A DNA stretch of 24,140 nt from Muribaculaceae bacterium. Lineage in GTDB: Bacteria > Bacteroidota > Bacteroidia > Bacteroidales > Muribaculaceae. Below the pieces are notes generated by a model. It had not been told where the DNA came from, did no database searches, and was given only the letters and a program-made list of their open reading frames with translations. Where the stretch lies: contig VSPN01000044.1 of assembly GCA_009775355.1 (NCBI GenBank), positions 1-24,140 on the forward strand, written 5' to 3'. Below, piece by piece: positions 23,802 through 24,140 of this stretch (position 1 is its first letter; each line of letters begins with the position of its first letter). The translations under genes and the position numbers were made by a program.

Positions 23802-23959
23802 AGTATAACAGGATTTTGGTTAACGTATCCGGACAGATGGCCAATAGCCATACATATCCTTTTACCATTGTTAACACACATTTGCAGATAAAGTTGAAAA
23901 ACCGAGCCTGTAGACGCCTTGTAGACGCGCCATTTTTCGATGCAGCATGTATCTGTGAT

Positions 23960-23967
23960 TAACTTTG
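23960..23967 (+). promoter_or_regulatory. -7 element with upstream direct repeats
   Basis: TAACTTTG matches TAnnTTTG exactly and predicts a start near 23974. A weak TTTC (23935-23938) lies 21 bp upstream. What it drives is unclear: either a short leader or the gene beginning at 24126. Confidence 0.4.
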
Positions 23968-24077
23968 CGCCGTGAGATTTGCCCGTATGGCATAGCATAA
24001 AATATCTACTGTATGAGATTACGCATTATACCGTTGCTTCCGTTCATGATTGCGGGTACAACCATCCGCGATAGCGT

Positions 24078-24110
24078 ATTGACGAACTCGGAAAGAGAGT
24101 TGTATCTTTG
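24078..24110 (+). promoter_or_regulatory. Promoter of the gene at the right edge
   Basis: ATTG (24078-24081) and TATCTTTG (24103-24110) are spaced by 21 bp. The start is predicted near 24117, with ATG at 24126, giving a very short leader. Confidence 0.5.
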
Positions 24111-24125
24111 TCGACAAAAAGAATC

Positions 24126-24140
24126 ATGGGTTATAACAAA
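24126..24140 (+). CDS. Start of an unidentified protein, cut by the window end
   Basis: ATG GGT TAT AAC AAA (MGYNK) follows an exact -7 element by 15 nt. Only five codons are visible, so the product cannot be named. The call rests on the promoter-to-ATG arrangement. Confidence 0.4.

Larger units (their letters stand above)
23802..24125. other. Intergenic region with two plus-strand promoters
   Basis: These 324 nt hold a small inverted repeat (ATGGC/GCCAT, about 23837-23851), a direct repeat TGTAGACGC (23909-23917 and 23920-23928), a -7 element TAACTTTG (23960-23967) and the promoter at 24078-24110. A plus-strand frame from ATG 24014 stays open to the window end, but the downstream promoter lies inside it, so I do not call it. 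Confidence 0.5.

Noticed and set aside
24014..24140. Plus-strand open frame starting MRLRIIPLLPFMIAG
   Set aside because: The N-terminus looks signal-like, but a complete promoter for a different frame lies inside it and the frame is cut by the window end.

Overview
The window looks like chromosomal DNA of a Bacteroidales bacterium, most plausibly a gut member such as a Muribaculaceae; the family is inference. Signs are: promoters of the Bacteroidota type (TAnnTTTG at -7, TTTG about 20 bp upstream) before several genes; a tmRNA with a Bacteroidota-like GEN...NYALAA tag; a cobalamin locus with a BtuG-like beta-propeller lipoprotein; and lipoproteins with an acidic surface-export signal. Starts rarely have a Shine-Dalgarno sequence.

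Layout. 1-873: tmRNA on the minus strand and a 398-nt intergenic stretch with two promoters and a structured leader. 873-3720: an NADH-dependent ferredoxin:NADP+ oxidoreductase pair (nfnA-nfnB, start/stop overlap) followed by a YfcE-type phosphoesterase. 3703-5215: a LuxR-type regulator and a secreted DUF1349-like protein, divergent from a perfectly palindromic promoter. 5249-11543: a vitamin B12 uptake locus. The ATPase (btuD-like) lies on the minus strand; the outer-membrane receptor (btuB-like), surface lipoprotein (btuG-like), periplasmic binding lipoprotein (btuF-like) and permease (btuC-like) form a plus-strand operon, headed by an unusually short RNA element resembling the cobalamin riboswitch core. 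11623-14014: a minus-strand operon of a small membrane-anchored prohibitin-tail-like protein, agmatine deiminase and N-carbamoylputrescine amidase (agmatine to putrescine). 14122-14970: a two-helix ion channel. 15225-19275: DNA polymerase III alpha (dnaE) and thioredoxin. 19350-22755: two divergent ion/solute transporters with regulatory TrkA-C-type domains. 22854-23801: an exported HAD phosphatase. The right edge holds two promoters and the first codons of a plus-strand gene.

Working together: the Btu proteins form a complete capture-to-cytoplasm route. BtuG-like binds at the surface, BtuB-like carries cobalamin across the outer membrane, BtuF-like binds it in the periplasm and BtuCD-like pumps it inside. 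The most noteworthy items are the miniature cobalamin-riboswitch-like leader, the palindromic bidirectional promoter, and a 22-bp tandem duplication that has pulled apart the overlapping stop/start codons of the agmatine genes and left a decoy start codon. No CRISPR array, insertion sequence, prophage or tRNA gene was seen.
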